A program made the translations under genes and the position numbers. Shown here in pieces: positions 13,074 to 14,010 of a DNA stretch of 14,010 bases. The stretch spans positions 1 to 14,010 of the forward strand of contig PFPF01000030.1 in NCBI GenBank assembly GCA_002792915.1, in the 5' to 3' direction. The stretch's first letter is position 1. The number at the start of each line of letters is the position of its first letter. This DNA comes from Candidatus Micrarchaeota archaeon CG_4_10_14_0_2_um_filter_60_11 (GTDB taxonomy: Archaea; Micrarchaeota; Micrarchaeia; Norongarragalinales; Norongarragalinaceae). The notes below the pieces were generated by a model. The model made no database searches. It was given only the letters and a program-made list of their open reading frames with translations, and was not told where the DNA came from.

Positions 13074-13349
13074 ATGATACCCGTCGTGACAACGCAGGAA
13101 GTGCCGGGCCGCAGGAACGCGGCGTTCAAGGGGCTGGTTTGGGCGTCCAAAAAGGTCTCCGTGAGCCTAATCGCGAACGCGCAGAACGTGTTGAGCGAGG
13201 CGAAGGCGAAAATCGCGGCCGAGCTCGCCAGCCAGGCGGAACGCGTCGGCGCGGACGCGGTCGTCGCCGCGCGCATAGAAATCGTGGCCCGCAACGCCAG
13301 CGACTTTTACGCGTACGCCTACGGCACCGCGGTCAAAACCAAAAAGTGA
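13074..13349 (+). CDS. YbjQ/UPF0145 (DUF74) family protein
   Basis: Protein of 91 residues. The family pattern is clear: an N-terminal strand with VTTQEVPGRR, then FKGLVWASKKVS (the usual GxVxG-S region), a long helix region (QNVLSEAKAKIAAELASQAERVGADAVVAARIEI) and a final strand YAYAYGTAVK. Members form a ring-shaped oligomer and are annotated as putative heavy-metal-binding; the real role is not known. The frame can be extended eight codons upstream to a TTG-like start, but the ATG at 13074 lies 28 bases after the shared palindromic TATA box, so it is chosen. It is divergent from the exchanger gene, which hints at shared regulation with cation transport. Confidence 0.8.
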   Translation: MIPVVTTQEVPGRRNAAFKGLVWASKKVSVSLIANAQNVLSEAKAKIAAELASQAERVGADAVVAARIEIVARNASDFYAYAYGTAVKTKK

Positions 13350-13353
13350 ACGC

Positions 13354-13893
13354 TCACTCTTCCGCGGCGCCGTGCCCCGGCAGCAACAGCGAGTAGTCCA
13401 GCGACTCCAGCAGCTTCAGGCTCGCTTCCAGTGCTTCCCGGTTTCCGCAAGGCAAGTCGGTGCGTCCGACCCCGCCTTCCGCGAAAAGCGTGTCCCCGCT
13501 GAACAGCCACTTGTTCTTTTCCTCGAAAAAGCACACGCTTCCCGGCGTGTGGCCCGGCGTTTCGATTACTTTGAAAGAGAAGTCGCCCCACTCGAAGCTC
13601 CGCGGCAATTTTTCCAGTTGCGGCGTAGGCAACCCGCCGAACATCGAGTTGAGTTCGCCGAAGCAGTTTATGTCCGCCTCGTGCAAAAAGAGCTTTTCGC
13701 GTGCCGCGGCAAGCCAGTGGTCCGCGTGCCCGTGAGTAAGCAGTATTTTCGGGCTGTCGCTGGCGTTCTCCCTGAACGCGGCTTCATCCGTTCCCGCATC
13801 GATGCACAGCGTGCCCTCGGGAGAGCCGAAAAAGTAGGCGTTCGAGGAATAGCCGTTGCCTAGAATAACGCGCGCGTTTTCCCCGAGTTTCAT
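13354..13893 (-). CDS. Metallo-beta-lactamase fold hydrolase, glyoxalase II-like
   Basis: Cytoplasmic protein of 179 residues with a complete two-metal site of the metallo-beta-lactamase fold: HxHxDH at 54-59 (THGHADHW), H115 in TPGHTPGS, D134 in FSGDTLF, and H174 in LPGHG. GVGRTDLPCGN (141-151) is typical of the small GloB/YcbL-like thioesterase group. It would hydrolyse a thioester or related substrate with zinc or iron; the substrate is unknown, and the fused C-terminal glutathione-binding domain of true glyoxalase II is absent. The ATG at 13893 overlaps the stop of the upstream zinc-ribbon gene (ATGA) and gives the expected N-terminal strand; the longer reading upstream is that other gene's sequence in a different frame. 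Confidence 0.9.
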   Translation of the reverse strand: MKLGENARVILGNGYSSNAYFFGSPEGTLCIDAGTDEAAFRENASDSPKILLTHGHADHWLAAAREKLFLHEADINCFGELNSMFGGLPTPQLEKLPRSFEWGDFSFKVIETPGHTPGSVCFFEEKNKWLFSGDTLFAEGGVGRTDLPCGNREALEASLKLLESLDYSLLLPGHGAAEE

Positions 13894-14010
13894 GCCCGCT
13901 TGTACTTGGTGCGGACCGGGAGCTTGCCCCAACAGTCCTTGCAGATTATCGCGCGCTTGGTCTTGGACGCGCGCTTGCTGGACTTGACGCACTTCATGCA
14001 GCACTTTCGC
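13890..14010 (-). CDS. C-terminal end of a small basic zinc-ribbon-like protein (partial)
   Basis: The last 39 residues are visible, read on the minus strand from 14009 to the TGA at 13890-13892. They contain CCMKC and, 15 residues later, CKDC, in a very lysine/arginine-rich context ending VRTKYKRA. Two cysteine pairs with that spacing are what a zinc ribbon shows, and the basic composition suggests a nucleic-acid or ribosome-bound protein. An internal ATG (13998) exists, but the cysteine before it argues that the gene continues out of the window. I do not recognise a named ribosomal protein. It is coupled to the hydrolase gene by ATGA. Confidence 0.6.
   Translation of the reverse strand, partial: RKCCMKCVKSSKRASKTKRAIICKDCWGKLPVRTKYKRA

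Noticed and set aside
1..14010. CRISPR array, insertion sequence, or defence island
   Set aside because: No direct repeats with spacers, no transposase or terminal inverted repeats, and no restriction, toxin or phage-type gene. All recognised genes are housekeeping, transport or surface functions.

Overview
This is a dense, GC-rich archaeal chromosome segment with no rRNA, tRNA, transposon or CRISPR array. Archaeal markers are an RFC small clamp-loader subunit, the translation-rescue factor pelota, an archaeal-type UMP kinase, pilins with class III signal peptides (Q-x-[SG]-x-E) and short A/T boxes about 25-28 bases before start codons. TTG starts are frequent. Short genes, TctA-like and OB-fold membrane proteins and class III pilins would fit a DPANN lineage such as Diapherotrites or Micrarchaeota, but that placement is inference.

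Region 1 (1-4776, + strand) is a pilus/secretion operon. It starts with the tail of a membrane-anchored surface protein and a type IV prepilin peptidase. Two class III pilins, a membrane-anchored OB-fold protein and a TctA-like permease follow, then a third class III pilin and three pilin-like proteins that progressively lose the class III motif. Most genes are coupled by ATGA or TTGA stop/start overlaps. The ectodomains are rich in cysteines and N-glycosylation sequons. No assembly ATPase or TadC-like platform protein lies in the window.

Region 2 (4777-9460) is mostly housekeeping: an unknown exported protein, pelota, a small antisense-strand membrane ORF, an ACT-domain-like regulator, RFC small subunit (- strand) and, divergent from it, UMP kinase followed by a 48-residue membrane peptide.

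Region 3 (9464-13017, - strand) holds three cation antiporters in a row: a CaCA-type Ca2+/Na+ exchanger, a CPA2-type (DD) antiporter and a CPA1-type (ND) antiporter, suggesting a cation/pH homeostasis block.

Region 4 (13018-14010) has a YbjQ/DUF74 protein divergent from the exchanger, a glyoxalase II-like metallo-beta-lactamase fold hydrolase (- strand) and the end of a small zinc-ribbon-like protein running off the edge.

Two divergent gene pairs (about 8573-8635 and 13018-13073) each appear to share a single palindromic TATA box placed to serve both directions, with at least three of the four transcripts expected to be leaderless or nearly so.
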